Origin: Carya illinoinensis
Lineage: Eukaryota > Streptophyta > Magnoliopsida > Fagales > Juglandaceae
Direction of reading: 5' to 3'
DNA length: 64,000 bases
NCBI RefSeq assembly: GCF_018687715.1
Contig: NC_056765.1
Span: forward strand, 17,250,894-17,314,893
The number at the start of each line of letters is the position of its first letter. The first letter of the stretch is position 1. The notes under the pieces are model-generated. The model did no database searches. It had not been told where the DNA came from and worked only from the letters and a program-made list of their open reading frames with translations. Below, piece after piece: positions 10,906 through 22,547 of the stretch. A program made the position numbers and the translations under genes.

Positions 10906-11405
10906 GGGTACTGTTTGGCCATCAAGATTTCTCATCTCAAATATAAAATTTTCATCTATCATTACAATTTTTCCAAATACTCATACAAAATATAATAAAT
11001 AATTCAACTTTTTCAAATCTCAAAATAATAATAATATTAAAATATAATATTTTAATATTTAATATTAAAACTCAAATTTCTCATATGAGAAATCTAAATG
11101 GCCAAGCAGAACCAATTTAATTCTCACAATTATTTTACCACAGCCTTTGGTTATGCAAGAAGCAAAAAGTCCCGTCTCATGTATATTTATTCTGCTTGAC
11201 CACTGAGATTTCTCAAATAAGAATTTTGAGTTTTAAGATTAAATATTAAAATATTATATTTTAATATTATTATTATTTTGGGATTTGAAAAAGTAAGAAA
11301 AAATTTAAATTGTTTATTATATTTTATATGAGGATTTGAGAAAGTTGTAATGATGGTATAAGAATTTTGTGTTTGAAATGAGAATTTTTTGTGGCTAAAC
11401 AGTAC
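10906..11405. mobile_element. Two related MITEs in inverted orientation inserted in LINE RT
   Basis: The first unit (about 10906-11113) starts GGTACTGTTTGGCC and ends GGCCAAGCAGAACC. The second (about 11186-11405) starts TCTGCTTGACCACTG and ends GGCTAAACAGTACC. The two share subterminal ATTTCTCA blocks and an A/T-rich core (TTAATATTAAA-type). They lie in opposite orientations with about 75 bases between them. Because the outermost ends are themselves inverted repeats, the pair could also have moved as one composite. LINE coding sequence resumes directly afterwards. No clear target duplication was found; a superfamily is not assigned. Confidence 0.6.
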
Positions 11406-12465
11406 CTATCTCAAAATTTATGTTTGCGGCAGTTATTAAAGCTTTATGAGTTGGCCTTTGGGTAGCAGATAAATATGGGGAAAACTAAATTGTTAATTAG
11501 TAACAATGTTGAGTAGCAGGAGGTTCATGCTATTCAATCCATTTGGAATGTACAGTCTCTGCAACATCATGATAAATAAGGTTATCACTTAGCTAGAGTG
11601 GTCAAAAGTATGGTATTTAAACAGTCAAGTCAGGTTATCACTTAGCTATGAATCTTAAAGCTGAAAGTCCAAATCTAGGAGGAAGGCAAGCATTTTGGAG
11701 GCAGTTGTGGAATTTGAAATTGTCAAATAAGGTTACAAATCTTGCTTGGAGGGCGTGTACTAAAAGTTTGCCTACCAAACAAAATTTACTATAGAGAGCT
11801 ATTATATTCACAGGGATATATATGTTGCCAGTGTAACTTGGAAGTTGAGGATTGTGGCGATGCGCTTTGTAGGTGTATAGCTGTTCGACAAATATGGGAA
11901 GAACGTTGTAATTTGGGTGCTGTTTTTTTGGATAATAAATCTGGTTTTGATGTTACGGTTTGGAATTTAATGGGTGATGCATTGGATATAGTCCCTATTT
12001 TTCTAACTATTTCTTGGGGTCTTTGGAAATATAGAAAGCTCAAATGTTTTCAGAATTCAAACTGTATTCTTAAGGAAGTTATTGATACTGTCTTACTTAC
12101 GTATATAGTTATAATACTATTAAGAATCAGTAGCTTGTTAAATAGAAGGAGTGTTTGTTTTTGTGGAAACCACCTCCACAAGGTACAGTTAGACTTTACT
12201 TTGATAGTGTTGTATTTAATTCCTCAAATGCTATAGGGATTGGAGCAATGTTGCATGATGATAGAGGTGAAGTCTTGTTTACTCTGAGTAGAAAGGAAGT
12301 GAATTTGTTTGGGGTTGAAGATGCTGAAGTATTGGCTGCTCTAAGGGATTTACAAATGATTTTAAACTTAGGGATCTCAAGTTTGATTCTAGAAGGAGAT
12401 TCATTGGTTGTTATTGATGCTATTAAATTTACATATCACCTAGATTCATTTGTCTCGTTGGTTGT
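11406..12465 (+). pseudogene. LINE ORF2 3' part: RT end, zinc-binding domain, RNase H
   Basis: After the MITE pair the LINE continues with ELASG-type and INMGKTK blocks (about 11450-11490), the segment after the FxDD box. A zf-RVT-like domain follows: FWRQLWNLKLSNKVTNLAWR at about 11692, then CQCNLEVEDCGDALCRC in the 11742-12236 frame, which supplies the Cys-rich knuckle. An RNase H-like domain is open from 12155: WKPPPQGTVRLYFDSVV, then GIGAMLHDDRGEV, then EDAEVLAALRDLQ and LILEGDSLVVIDAI. The DED catalytic pattern is recognisable, with D of YFDS, E of DAEV and D of EGDS. The RNase H tail is cut at about 12465 by A/T-rich sequence. Confidence 0.8.
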
Positions 12466-12589
12466 CATTAAAAAAAATCATAAAATCATAACTTATGTAA
12501 TAACTTTTTATGATTTTTTTAATAATTATTTAAAAAAAACCATAAAAAATCATAATCGTGGTGTCTAATCTCATGACATCTCACTCTAC
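12466..12589. other. A/T-rich junction between two LINEs
   Basis: A short stretch dominated by AAAATCATAA-type motifs in both orientations (ATCATAAAATCATAA and TTATGATTTTTTT). It separates the plus-strand LINE from the minus-strand LINE. It may be a small foldback element; nothing else is visible. Confidence 0.3.
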
Positions 12590-13435
12590 ATGCCTAGGGC
12601 TTCTTAAAAACTGTTGAGTGGGGAGGAGGTCAGAAAAGATGGCCCAAACCTCTATTGGTTAGGTAGAGAAGAGAGAAAGCATTGTTCAAAGCAACATTGT
12701 CACACCATATATAATGCCAAAATCTTATTTGTGTTCCCTTCCCACCTCAAATATGAATTTCTGAAAAAAAATCTCCCCAACCATTTCAGATAAGTTTCCA
12801 AACACCCACACCATACACCCACCTTATTTTATTTGAGCACCAATCTCCCCAAATACTCTCATATTTGACATCAATAACATTATTGCACACAGAGTCCCCT
12901 TCTCGATAATACCACCACAACCATTTCTCTAAAAGTACCTTATATTGAAAATTTTCAGTTTTCTAATCCCCAATCCTCCACAGATAAAGGGGTTCAAATC
13001 TTATCACACTTGATCAAATAGAATTTTTCTCATCTTATAAACCTCCCCACAAGAAAGCATGAAAAATTTGTTCCATTATATTAGCCACCCCTATGGGCAA
13101 AGAAAATAAAGATAGAAAGTACGTTGGAAGATTAGATAGAGTGCTTTCGTTTAAGGTGATTCTAGCACCTATGGACAAATAAGTTATTTCCAACCAGCCA
13201 ATCTACGTTCAATCTTTTCAATAATCCCATCCCACTTAGCCTTGGATTATGAGAAGTCCCCAAAGGAAGATCAAGATACTTTATAGGTAAAGATGACACC
13301 TTGCTATCCAGAATATCAACAAATTCCCCTAAATTATTGACCAAATGGACAGGATCCATTTCATATTTTGATAAATTCACCTTCAGTTCGGAATCAGCTT
13401 TAAAATAAAGCAAAAGAGCCCTCAAGGAATGAATA
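12590..13435 (-). pseudogene. Second LINE, segment 3: RT thumb and downstream
   Basis: On the minus strand the sequence reads HIHSLRALLLYFKADSELKV, the LNLSK-type block and LPIKYLDLPLG (13446-13162), the segment that follows the FADD box of L1 RT. Further downstream are recognisable remains of the SNLPTYFLSLFP-type block (about 13090) and a zinc-binding region with frequent stops. It continues from the segment at 15329-15510 once the solo LTR between them is removed. This end is also decayed. Confidence 0.75.
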
Positions 13436-15328
13436 TGTGATAACACGTTTTTACGTGTATTTTCACTGAAGGAGTATTTTAATTTAATTAATATATTAGT
13501 TCTTTTATTTTAAATTATTGTATTTTAAATTGATTTTATTTTAATTGATGTGGTGTTTAATTTATTTTAGTCGTTTTATGGTTTTAAAATCGTTTTCGTC
13601 GGATCAGTTTTTGGACTCCGGAGGTGAGGATTGGACCTTATTTTCTTTCTCCATCTTTTCTTTTCTCTTTTTCTTTTTCCATTTTTCCTTTTTTCTTTTT
13701 CCTTTTCTTCTTTTCTTCTTTCTTTCTTTTCTTCTTCTTCTTTTTCCTTCTCTCCCTGCGTGCGCACGAGCTCTCTCTTTCTCCCTCCCATCGCCGACCA
13801 GCAACCCCACCCAGACCCGCCGACGTGGCTGACACCACCCCCACCAGTCGACTCCCCTCCGGCTGGTGAACCCCCACACCAAAAACCAGCCCCATCCGAG
13901 CCGCCGTTAACCCCCTACAGCCCATCTAAGTCGCACGACTTTGGGCCATTTCTGGCGCTGTCGCTCCACCTACGACCACCATCTTTTCACCACTTCATCC
14001 CCTACCTCTTGCCTTCCTAACCCACCCATTTCCAGCCCTAATCCGTTGCCGGAAGTAGCTCCCACGAGCTCAACTCCGATCTGCCCCTTTTTGCACTTCC
14101 ACCGCCATTTCCACTGTCACCCATGGCCAAAACTCACTTCTATTAGCTTCATAAACATCTTTAGGCCATTCCCTATCAATTTCAAGTCTTGGTTTGTCCC
14201 CGTTCAAAACTACGTAATTTATAACCCACGGCCACAGTGTAAAATACACTGTTACGTTGCTCTTGTATCATGAGGTGTGCATTGCATGATGAATTCATGT
14301 GCATTTTATTTAAATTGAGAAAATCCAGTTTTAATCGTGTATATGAATTTTCGGGTGCGTGTGTGTCACGACCCCAAGCCGGGATGGGGTATTATCTCGG
14401 TGGAGCTCCTCTGGTCATTCGGGAGTGGATAATACTAAGTGACATCCCCTGGGTTGTCGTTGGGCGACGACCAGATCGCACGATACGGTAACTCTGTCGT
14501 GTCGACTCCGTGGTCCCTAGAGTGGCGGGGACTAGAGGATGGCTTGGTCCAGGTACGTGCTAGGCGCGAGAACTGGGCATCGCTCGTTTAGGTGTTACAT
14601 GCGTAGTCGTTACCTGCGGTGTGGCACAGGAGCCAGAGTGTGCGAATGATCTCTAGGGGAGATCATGGTGTATGCAATAATTGGATCGAGTTTTTTGATG
14701 TTGGATACGGGCCATTTTCTGGAAAAATGACGAGGTTATGTTGAGGTTTTGTGATCCATTTTATGGAAAAATTGTGGTTTCTTGTTTTGGGTCATTATCT
14801 GGGATAATGGCAAGGACATGTGATAAAGGTTATGTTTTGGGCCAAAATGGGTTTTTGGCGTGCGTGGAAAAAATGTGGTTTTATGGGTTATGTGCATTTG
14901 CATTCTTTCATGCATATTGTTAAGTTTAATATGTTTTTATCTTGTGGCGTTTGGATCTTTACTTACCTGCAGCACCATTTTGGTACCGTAGATTTTGATG
15001 CAGAGGTCGAGGAGGAGGAGAAGGCTGAGCCCGAGGAGGCGGCTCCGCCAGAGTATTGATTTGGAGTGTCATGCCTTGTAGTTGGGTGTTGAAACTATAT
15101 TTGTGGCTTGCAATATTTTATTATGTATGTTTTGAACGGTTTTGTATTAAATAAAGAAAAATTCTAGTACTTAGTTATGAGACTTTTGCTATCCGCTGCG
15201 TGTTTCCTTTTGTATGCTTGTTGCTTGTACACACACTTGGTAGTTGGCGATAGGGTGGTGACCCATGTTGTCATCATCCCGGCGTCTCGATTTCCACGTG
15301 TCTGTACGTGGGATTTGGGGGCGTCACA
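13436..15328 (+). mobile_element. Solo LTR, family A copy 1 (Ty3/gypsy-like)
   Basis: The unit starts TGTGATAACACG and ends GGGGGCGTCACA, that is TG...CA. It is flanked by GAATA (13431-13435) and TAATA (15329-15333), a 4-of-5 target duplication. The LINE reads through correctly when it is removed. Inside are an A/T-rich promoter-like part, a strongly pyrimidine-rich stretch (13640-13800), a C-rich part that mimics proline-rich coding sequence, and a GAGCTCCTCTGGTCATTCGG block near 14402. No gag or pol is present, so it is best read as a solo LTR left by LTR-LTR recombination. Orientation is inferred from the TGTGATAAC start. Related copies lie at 15511 and 53417. Confidence 0.75.
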
Positions 15329-15510
15329 TAATATGATCAAGGTCTAGCTCACAGAGAATCAACATATCATCGGCAAAAAAGAGATATGAGACATTTATTC
15401 TACCATTTGGGCCTCCCTTTGAAAAACCCGAGATAAAGTCTCTATTCGCCACCACCTTCAACATTCTACTTACACATCTATTACTAGAACGAATAAAAAA
15501 TGAGACAAAT
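15329..15510 (-). pseudogene. Second LINE, segment 2: RT catalytic region
   Basis: The minus strand reads FVSFFIRSSNR, SRMLKVVANRDF and then YLFFADDMLILCELD, which holds the catalytic FADD box. This 182-bp piece of LINE is stranded between two solo LTRs of the same family. It joins the segment at 12590-13435 on one side and the one at 17723-18152 on the other. Confidence 0.85.
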
Positions 15511-17722
15511 TGTGATGCCCCCAACTGCTCATATACGGGCACGTGGAAATCGAGGCGTAGGGATGATGGCAACACAGGTTACACATCCCATCGCCAAGTG
15601 CCAAGTGTGTGTATATGCAATAAGTGTACAATAAAATCACGCGGCAAATAATAAAAGTCTTATAACCAAGTACCAGAATTTTTTTTTAAATACAAACTCG
15701 TTTAAACCACACATAATAAAATATTATAAATCTCAAATATTGTTTCAAAACCAAATTAGAAGGCATAAAAACTAGTAGAGATAATTTTTGACATAAACAA
15801 CTCCAAATCAAAACTCTGGCAGAGCCGCCTCCTTAGGCTCAGCCTCCTCCTCCTCCTCAACATTTGCATCAAAATCTATGGTACCAAAATGGTGCCGCAG
15901 GTAAGTAATAATCCAAACGCCACAAGATTAAAATATATTAAACTCAACAATATGCATGAAAGAATGCCAAATGCACTTGTCTCATAAATCCACATTTTTT
16001 CCATGCACGCCAAAAAATCCCATTTTGGCTCAAAACATATCCTTTAAACCAGTCCTTGCTATTATCCCAGATAATGGTCCAAACCAAGGAAACCATCATT
16101 TTCCCAGAAAATGGATCACAATATCCTCATACAAAATCTCGCAATTTTTTCAGAAAATGGCTCGTATCCAGTATCCAAAACCAGTTCCAATTAATGCATG
16201 CATCATGATCTCCCCTAGGGATCATCCGCACACTCTGACTCCTGTGCCACACCGCAGGTAACGACTACGCATGTGACATCTAAACGAGCAATGTCCAGTC
16301 TCGTGCCCAGCGCGTACCTAGACCAGGCCATCCTCTAGTTCCCGCCAGCCGAGGGACCACAGAGTCGACACGACAACGTTATCGTATCGTGCGATCTCTC
16401 GAGTGACCAGAGAAGCTCCACCGAGATAATACCACATCCCGGCATGGGGTTGTGATACACATGCACCCGAAAATCCATTTACATTAACAAAACCAATTTT
16501 TCTCAATTTAATACATACACATGAATGCACCATGCAATGCACACCTCAAGACACAATTTATCCAACAAAACTTAACATCAACAATAACCAAACAACTCCG
16601 TCCTCAAATCCATCCGAACCCCGACTCCTCGGACTCAGTCCAGAATAACCAACCAGTCAATGAATTTATTATAAAATAAATAATATATTTAAATCTAAAA
16701 TAGAGTTTGAAAAATACTTACAGCGTTATATAATAATTTTTGAAGGATCAAGAGGCTGCAAACGGCGAAGAAAAAGCAACGTAACAATGTAAAATACACT
16801 GCGGCCGTGGGTTGTAAAATGCCCACTTTTGAATGGGGACGATCCAAGACTTGGAATTGATAGGAAATGACTTAGAGGTATTTATGAAGCTAGTGGAAGT
16901 GAGAGTTGGCTGTGGATGGTGGAGGAAACGACGGTGGAAGTGAAAAATGGCCAAAACGAAGATGAGCTCGTGGGGGCTACTCCGGCAATGGATCAGAGCT
17001 GGAAATAGGTGGTTTAGGACAGCAAGCAGTCGGTGATAATTTGGTGAAGAGGTGGTGGCCAGAGATAGAACGACGGCGGCAAAATGGGAGAAAAACCGTG
17101 CGACTTGGAGGAGCCCACGGCGGCATAGGAGGGGCTGAAATTTGGTGGGGAGGTGCACCGGCCGAAGAGGAAGATTTATGGGTGGGCGGTGCAGGCCACA
17201 GCGTCGGCGAATGGCAGTTCTGGGCGGAGCAATGAAAATGGCAGAAAGGAGGGGAAGAGAGAGACGTGCGCGGGAGAGGTCCAGAGGAGAAAAGAAGAAA
17301 AGAAAGAAAAAGAAAGAAAAAAGAGAAAGAAAAAGAAAAGAGAAAATGAAAAAGAGAAAAAAAAAGATGGGGAAAAGAAATGAGGTCCAGTCCTCACCTC
17401 TGGGGTCCAAAAACTGATCCGACGAAAACAACTTTAAAAGCTATAAAACGAATAAAATAATTTAAATACCACATCAAGCTAAAATATAATAAATAACTAG
17501 TAAAAAACTAACAAAATAATTTTAAATCCAAAAACAAACTAAAATAAATTACACAGCAATTTAAACTCAAAACGATAATTAATATTAAGAAAGCTCAACA
17601 AAATAAATTTCACAACTAAATAAATCCAATTAAAATATGATAATTTAAAATAAAAGAACCAATATTTTAATTAAATTAAAATACTCATTCAGTGAAAATA
17701 CACGTAAAAACGGGGTATCACA
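15511..17722 (-). mobile_element. Solo LTR, family A copy 2 (Ty3/gypsy-like)
   Basis: The plus strand starts TGTGATGCCCCC and ends CGGGGTATCACA, flanked by CAAAT (15506-15510) and TAAAT (17723-17727), 4 of 5 matching. It is the reverse orientation of copy 1: the pyrimidine-rich leader appears as GA-rich sequence at 17240-17390, and AGCTCCACCGAGATAATACC lies near 16411. Long open frames on both strands here (for example 17431-16748) are a by-product of the low-complexity leader and are not taken as genes. No internal retrotransposon genes are present. Confidence 0.75.
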
Positions 17723-18152
17723 TAAATAATCCCCTTACCTCAAACCCCGAGAGCTATTAAAAAAACTTTAGGAGTACCACGAATTAGAATTGAGAATCTG
17801 ATAGTTGTTATGCAAATATGCAATGTTTAATCCAAATACACAATCTCTCCCCAAAACCATACATACCAAGAATATACACCAAAAAATTTCAATTTATATG
17901 ATCAAAAGTTTTTTCCATATCCAGTTTGGAACGAATACTTAAGGAGCTGACTCTGAAACTACTTTCCAAGCATTTCATTAGCTATGAGGACCGAATCAAG
18001 AATTTGTCTTCCCTTTACAAAAGCATTTTGTAATTTCATGGTCATCTTCCCTACAACTACACTCAAACGATTAGCTAGAACCTTCAAAATGATCTCGTAC
18101 ACCCTCACTCACCAAACTTAAGGACGGAAATCTTTCCCCTCCGCAGGCCCTA
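17723..18152 (-). pseudogene. Second LINE, segment 1: RT N-terminal half
   Basis: Reading the minus strand from 18150 gives [52 protein letters not shown] and a degenerate RGLR-GDxLSxFLF at the 17723 junction. These are successive L1 RT motifs. The 5' side ends at 18152, where a TGTAACACG-starting sequence begins, so the endonuclease is missing here too. Confidence 0.8.
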
Positions 18153-19148
18153 TGTAACACGTGGGTCCAGTGCTAAGCTGTTGTCAAAATTTTATTTTTG
18201 GATTTATATGTACGAAAAGCCCATTTAAGTTTTCAAATATATATATATATATATATTTAAGTAGACTATGGGCCTAAAATCTCTATTTGATGGATTATGA
18301 TTTTCTTTGGATTTGATATTTAGGTTAAAAATATTTTTATGGGCCGGGATATCTTTTTTTTGAACAAGTTGGATTATTTTTTTGAGATTGAGTCAAGGTT
18401 CAAAATTCAAGGAAAAACCCCTTTCATAAATTTCCTACACTATCCAAACTATGGTCCCAAATATTTGAAGTGGGCCCTACTCGATCACCCAGAGCCCAAG
18501 CCCGTGAGATCAAGTAGACTCCATGTCATGTAGGTTCCTTTGCATGCACGGCTCCATCACTTCCGTTCCCTCTGATGCACATCTCCTTCCTTGCTCCTCT
18601 AGGGTCTTTTATCACCTATAAATATGCTTGTATTCCTCCTATGCACTTGAGAAACCACCACAGCTGTAAACCACAAACCCACTCATCCCATTCATGAACT
18701 ACAGTAGCAACCTCCACGTCAAACCTCCTTCACTTCGCATGCCAACCACCACCACCATGACCACCAAAAGTAACCCCACTGCCATGTTTGTCCACGCCAT
18801 AACCTCCCATGAAGTTGCACCCTCATGGCTTCCCCACAGCCCACAGCCTCCATTACATCCATCAACCTCACCACCCCGAACCCAAGCGAACCACGTCGCT
18901 GCTCCTCCCTCAGATCACCACCGTGCCCAGCCACAAAAAAGCCTTGGAAGCGGTGCTCTGTTTGCACCACACCGAAATAGAGGAAGTGTTTCCCACCGTG
19001 AGCCATGTCTCCGTCCCCTCCACATCATCACCACCTGCACAGTAACCCCACTGCCATGTTTCCCACCTCACGCCACCTTGACCATCACACACCTCTTCAT
19101 TGTCGCACGGTGAGCTTCCTTCCCTATCACGCCGTGCTCACACACATA

Positions 19149-19150
<2 letters not shown>

Positions 19151-19203
<53 letters not shown>
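19151..19203. repeat. (CT)n microsatellite, about 53 bp
   Basis: An uninterrupted CT run in the C-rich leader-like part of the unassigned LTR-like sequence. Confidence 0.95.
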
Positions 19204-19205
<2 letters not shown>

Positions 19206-19734
19206 GTTTTGTTTTCTCTTCCATCACTTTCTCTCTCTGTATCTCATCCACACCACTCCTTTGCACCGCCATCCAGTATCCAACCTCAAGTTGCCAAGCT
19301 CGCTTGTGTATCCTCCACAACCACCCAACCAGCCGACTCCCTGCTACAGCCTCCTTCCTGGATGAGCCTCATCATTGCCTCCTTTTTTTTTTCATGCTTA
19401 AAAATAAGTTTCAGTTTTAATGGGGGTTGATAATGTTGTTAGTGTTTAGTTGGTTTAAGTTTCTAGTTTTAGTAAGTTTTTTTTTTTCGGTTCTTGGTAA
19501 TTTTAAGTTGGGCCTTGTTCATCTTTGTTGAGCTTATTTTGGGCCACATGAGCTTGTTTTCTATTTGGTTTCTTTTTATTTTTTTATTTTTAGTGTGTTA
19601 TGTTAAGTTATTATGAAGTAAAAATGTTTTGGGTTGAGTTCGGGTTCTAAATTATTTTGGGTCGGATAATATTTTTATTTCAACGAATCTTCATTTTTAA
19701 ATGTGTTGGGTTTTGATTTTTTTTTTTTAAATAA

Positions 19735-20266
19735 ACTTGTGAATATGAGAATTAAGTTAAGTGAATATTAAGTGGACATCGATGAATTTGGGAAGTGACG
19801 ATATTTTAGGGTACGAGAGTTGCATATTATTTTTAAGGAAAAATCGATTGCTTAGTATTTCAAGTTTAAGCATTGATATACATGTTTGATTGGAAATTTA
19901 TGAGAGTATGTGACTATTTTATAGGTAATGGTTGATTTTTGTTCAGTACTGTTCTGGAGAAATTCTGAAAATTTAAAAAGTTCATGTAAGCGGGGTTCCT
20001 ATGTTAGACTTGTGAATATGAGAATTAGGTTAAGTGAATATTAAGTGGACATCGATGAATTTGGGAAGTGATGATATTTTAGGGTATGAGAGTTGTATAT
20101 TATTTTTAAGGAAAAATAGATTGCTTAGTATTTCAGGTTTAAGCATTGATATACATGTTCGATTGGAAATTTATGAGAGTATGTGACTATTTTATATGTG
20201 ATGATTGATTTTCGTTTAGTACTGTTGTGGAGAAATTCTGAAAATCTAAGACGTTTCCTATGTTAG
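19735..20266. repeat. Direct tandem duplication, units of 273 and 259 bp
   Basis: Unit 1 (19735-20007) and unit 2 (20008-20266) both open with ACTTGTGAATATGAGAATTA and both close with CCTATGTTAG. They differ by scattered substitutions and by about 14 bases missing near the end of unit 2 (AAGTTCATGTAAGCGGGG-type segment). No reading frame runs through either unit. Confidence 0.9.
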
Positions 20267-20390
20267 ACTTTGCATAAAAATAAAATGAACTGAAGTTGAT
20301 TTATGAAAATGTGCATTATATGTTATGAAAAAAATTATGAAAACAACCTCAATTATTTGTTCGAAATCATTCATGAACTTTGACGAAAGA

Positions 20391-22525
20391 TGTTTGAGCT
20401 AAAATATTGCATATTTTATATATTTTAAACCAATGTATTTTAATTTTTTCGTGACATTATTATTGGTTTTAGGTGGAAAAATAGTTAATATGTATAAATT
20501 TGAGTTGTGATTTAAACTGATTAGTATCATGCTTTATACTTAAATTTATAACCTCTAATTTAATTGAGCAATATTTTTTCACATGAACAATATTTTTGTT
20601 GATATTTTATTTTTAATTTTTAATTTATTTTTGGTTTTCTATTTTTCTGGTGTGTTGTTTCTTTTCTTTGTTTTTACTTTTTCTTTAATTTTATAGTTTC
20701 TGAGTTCCTAAAATGCATGCAGTTTTAGCACATGATTGGCTAGATTTTAGACAGGAAGTCAAAGGGAAACTACATGCAAACTGTGGGACCCAATCATTAT
20801 TTTATGAAACCACATAAATTTAGAAAGCATGAGCAGACACGGCAACTGCATTTCAACCATCAAGCATGTGAAAAAGGCACTTGCAGTGCACGTTTTGACC
20901 ATAAAGTAGCACATAAACCAGAAATGTTTTGAAGGAAATTAGCTTAGGACGTACGTGAGATGCAGTGGGCTTTGCAACGAGAAAAGAAAAGGCTAGCCTT
21001 TTCTTGTGCAGAGGATAGACATACCCATTTTTGGGGAGTGATTTACGGAGAAACAGACGAAAGACGGCCAGGGACTTGAAAAAAGAGGGAGAAATTAATG
21101 GAGGAAAAAGGCGAGAGGGAAAGAGGTTATTTTTGGGTTGGAGCATGGAAGGCACAACTGGGACCGAAAAAACAATAGAGGGAAGGACCGAACAGGTGGG
21201 ACCGAAAAACAGAGGAGATGATACTTTTCGTGCGGGTTCATTTTGACGGGCTGGCTGGGAGTGGAGCTACTGGCAGTTCGAAGTGGTGTTGTTTTTCGTT
21301 TGACCAGATGAGCTTTTGACAGAAGGAGCTAGGAGGATTTCTGCAGCTAAAGCTTTTAGTGCAAAGGGAAAGAGAAGCTGGACATTTGGGGGGCTCTATT
21401 TTTAGAGGGAGAGAGCAGGGGAGCTCTTATTCTGGTAAGCTTTTAGCTTTTTACCATTTGGATATTATTCAGCTTTTCACAAAAGCAAAACGAACAACTT
21501 GTAGCTGAGAGAGGCTCTGGTTTCCATTGGGATGGAGACGTAGACCCGGACGAAGAAAAAGTGGTTGGACGGAGAGGAAAAATAGAGCTGGGATGCTGGA
21601 CATGGGGAGCATTTCTTTTTCAGTTGGGACGTTGGACAGCTGACACAAGGACTTCTGGAGGAATGCAGTGAGAGCTTTGACTTGGGCGAGGGGAGCTGTA
21701 CGAAGCCTTATTTTTTGGGATTTTTTTTTCATTTGAGCAAATAGACAGAACGGAACAAGGGATTTCTTTTGGGGTTCATCTTCTCTCCACTTTTGCTTTC
21801 CTGTAGTTGTTTTCTATTAAATTTTGTGTTTTATTGTAGTTATTTAATAGAGAATATTTATTTGATTTTTATAATTCTTGTATTGAACATGGTTGGCTAA
21901 AGTTTCATACTAAGGTTAGAGGTGAAGTTTAATGATTTAGACATTATTTTCGGATTAATATTAGAATTTATATTGTGAGTTTGATCGATTGAACGGTTTT
22001 ATTATTGGATATTTTGATTGTCTATATATTTATCTTGATTCATTGTAATTTTCAAATATAGTAAATGCTTGAAAAAATTCCTATGATATTCAAATAAGTT
22101 TGTGAATATTTTAACTATCAATCATTCGTGTTTAATCATTAGTGACTATTTTTCTTGACCTTAAATGCTAAACCCTCTAATTAAAAAAAATCATTATTCT
22201 AGTTTAATTGAAGTAAATCGATTAGAAATAATATTCTAAATTATTAGACGGAATCCTCAAAACCCTAGTCGTTCTCCACATCAATTTATTTTATATTTTA
22301 GTTTTATTCTGTTACTTTAAAAATCTTCATCTCAATCATTTTCTTTTCCATTTGATTGCATGTTTATTTTAGTAATTTATTTTCATTGTTTGAGTTATTT
22401 TCTTTATCACATAAGTCAATCCATGTGGATTTGACCCTGTTAGGTATTACTATACCTGTATACTTGCAGGTAAAACTGCACTAAATTTTTGGTTCACTAG
22501 TTTGAGTCAAATTTTAGGCGCAACA
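20391..22525 (+). repeat. Athila-type 5' LTR
   Basis: It starts TGTTTGAGCTAAAATATTGC and ends GGCGCAACA, six bases before the primer-binding site. The start and end are set by comparison with the solo copy at 39375-42170, which shares both termini. The 21000-21770 part is GA-rich leader-like sequence; the A/G-rich ORFs there are not genes. Conserved blocks near the end include TATACTTGCAGGTAAAACTG. Confidence 0.85.
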
Positions 22526-22531
22526 AGTTTT

Positions 22532-22547
22532 TGGAGCCGTTGCCGGG
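22532..22547 (+). promoter_or_regulatory. Primer-binding site (tRNA-Asp type)
   Basis: TGGAGCCGTTGCCGGG lies six bases after the LTR. It differs at one position from the TGGCGCCGTTGCCGGG form that pairs with the 3' end of tRNA-Asp, which primes reverse transcription in Athila-group elements. Confidence 0.85.

Larger units (their letters stand above)
18153..20390 (+). other. Unassigned LTR-like sequence (no gene)
   Basis: The stretch opens with TGTAACACGTGGG directly at the LINE break, resembling the 5' end of a gypsy LTR, with CCCTA before it. It has the usual LTR layout: an A/T-rich start, a TATA box (CTATAAATATGC at 18618), then a C-rich leader with a long CT run, then T/G-rich sequence with a tandem duplication (19735-20266). 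No end with a matching CCCTA was found before the Athila LTR starts at 20391. The ORFs at 18694-19430 are low-complexity Ser/Thr/Pro sequence and not credible genes. Confidence 0.4.

Noticed and set aside
13545..14020. Overlapping ORFs rich in Phe/Ser/Pro and Lys/Arg
   Set aside because: They fall in the pyrimidine-rich leader of a solo LTR, are open on both strands because of low complexity, and have no domain.
16748..17431. 227-codon minus-strand ORF
   Set aside because: It covers the same leader region of the second family A LTR. Similar frames in the other copies reflect nucleotide composition and common descent, not an identifiable protein.
18694..19430. Ser/Thr/Pro/His-rich ORFs
   Set aside because: The C-rich LTR-like leader and the CT run produce them; there are no recognisable domains and several overlapping frames.
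20853..21732. Several 70-100 codon ORFs on both strands
   Set aside because: They lie inside the GA-rich part of the Athila LTR and differ in the related copy at 39835-41048.
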